DNA of 64,000 nt from Hyphomicrobiales bacterium (lineage in GTDB: Bacteria; Pseudomonadota; Alphaproteobacteria; Rhizobiales; Beijerinckiaceae), in contig JAGWTA010000011.1 in the NCBI GenBank assembly GCA_028869185.1, positions 1 to 64,000 on the forward strand. Reading direction: 5' to 3'. The position numbers and the translations under genes are program-made. Below the pieces are notes generated by a model. It was given only the letters and a program-made list of their open reading frames with translations, made no database searches and was not told the DNA's origin. Shown one piece after another: positions 63,570 to 64,000 of this stretch. The stretch's first letter is position 1, and each line of letters begins with the position of its first letter.

Positions 63570-64000
63570 ATGATGGATTCCCGCACGCTTTTGCAAACCA
63601 TGTTCCATGCCGCCGTCGACGCTGCGCGGCCGGAATTGTGTCTGCCGCCGCATTTGCCGGCTGCGGACGCGCTCAAGCCAGGCGCGCGCGTTGTCGTGGT
63701 CGGCGCCGGCAAAGCCGCCGCTTCCATGGCCGCAGCCCTCGAGGCGCATTGGCCAGGCCCTCTCGATGGGCTCGTCGTCACGCGTTACGGCTATGGCGCG
63801 CCGACGCGTCGCATCGAGGTGATCGAGGCCGCCCATCCCGTGCCGGACGCTGCGGGCGCTGCGGCGGCCATACGCATTCTCGAAAAGCTGCGCGGGCTGA
63901 CATCAGACGATCTCGTCATCGCGCTCGTTTCGGGCGGCGGTTCGTCCCTGCTCGCCGCCCCGGCAGATGGGCTCACGCTGGACGACAAGCAGGCGGTCAA
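63570..64000 (+). CDS. Glycerate 2-kinase, N-terminal part
   Basis: The first 143 residues of a DUF4147/MOFRL-type glycerate kinase: [20 protein letters not shown] near 36-55, [33 protein letters not shown] and [20 protein letters not shown]. It phosphorylates glycerate to 2-phosphoglycerate. In serine-cycle methylotrophs this step is essential for C1 assimilation (GckA type), which fits the H4MPT genes in the window. The gene is cut by the right edge; usual length is about 420 residues. Confidence 0.85.
   Translation, partial: MMDSRTLLQTMFHAAVDAARPELCLPPHLPAADALKPGARVVVVGAGKAAASMAAALEAHWPGPLDGLVVTRYGYGAPTRRIEVIEAAHPVPDAAGAAAAIRILEKLRGLTSDDLVIALVSGGGSSLLAAPADGLTLDDKQAV

Overview
The window looks like the chromosome of a high-GC methylotrophic alphaproteobacterium (Rhizobiales type) with the end of an integrated mobile element on its left. 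The methylotroph call rests on an almost complete set of tetrahydromethanopterin (H4MPT)-linked formaldehyde oxidation genes (fae, mtdB, mch, fhcB-A-D-C), genes for making the pterin and furan cofactors, and a glycerate kinase of serine-cycle type at the right edge. I could not fix the genus.

Positions 1-15453 are the right part of an integrative element. It carries a plasmid/ICE backbone transcribed leftward (DUF932, ParB-like protein, toprim protein, DUF2493 protein, small membrane protein, DUF736 protein cut by the window edge). A cargo region follows. It holds two divergent units: a leftward RHH regulator, GNAT acetyltransferase, XRE regulator and ImmA/IrrE peptidase, and a rightward ubiquitin-like conjugation operon (Multi_ubiq-type Ubl, E2, JAB-E1 fusion, DUF6527) with a DUF2235 hydrolase behind it. 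The divergent promoter between them contains four hexamers spaced exactly 11 bp apart. A tyrosine integrase and a 45-bp 3' fragment of a tRNA-Arg(CCG) gene close the element, so the intact tRNA gene and the other att site should lie left of position 1.

Positions 15454-24553 hold a small c-type cytochrome, a complete livKHMGF-type ABC transporter, an RNase T2, and an ornithine/lysine/arginine decarboxylase coupled to a GNAT acetyltransferase.

Positions 24674-39587 are the C1 core. Leftward lies a tight operon: beta-RFAP synthase-like, mtdB, ATP-grasp, mch, RimK-like ATP-grasp, CitG-like and fae, the last backed by a strong terminator. Rightward lies pterin dehydratase then fhcBADC. A MfnF-like protein and a HisA-like protein flank fae, and folP-folK follow fhcC. 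Together the genes turn formaldehyde into formate through methylene-, methenyl- and formyl-H4MPT and formyl-methylofuran, and make part of the cofactors.

Positions 39563-64000 are mostly housekeeping: NYN-domain protein, modBC, transglutaminase-like and VOC proteins, gyrB, recQ, an acyl-CoA group (thioesterase, thiolase, enoyl-CoA hydratase), ogt, nitroreductase, dapE, ftsH, dapD, SCO1, an orphan solute-binding protein, a MshEN-like/GT2 fusion, truA, a TetR regulator and a partial glycerate kinase.
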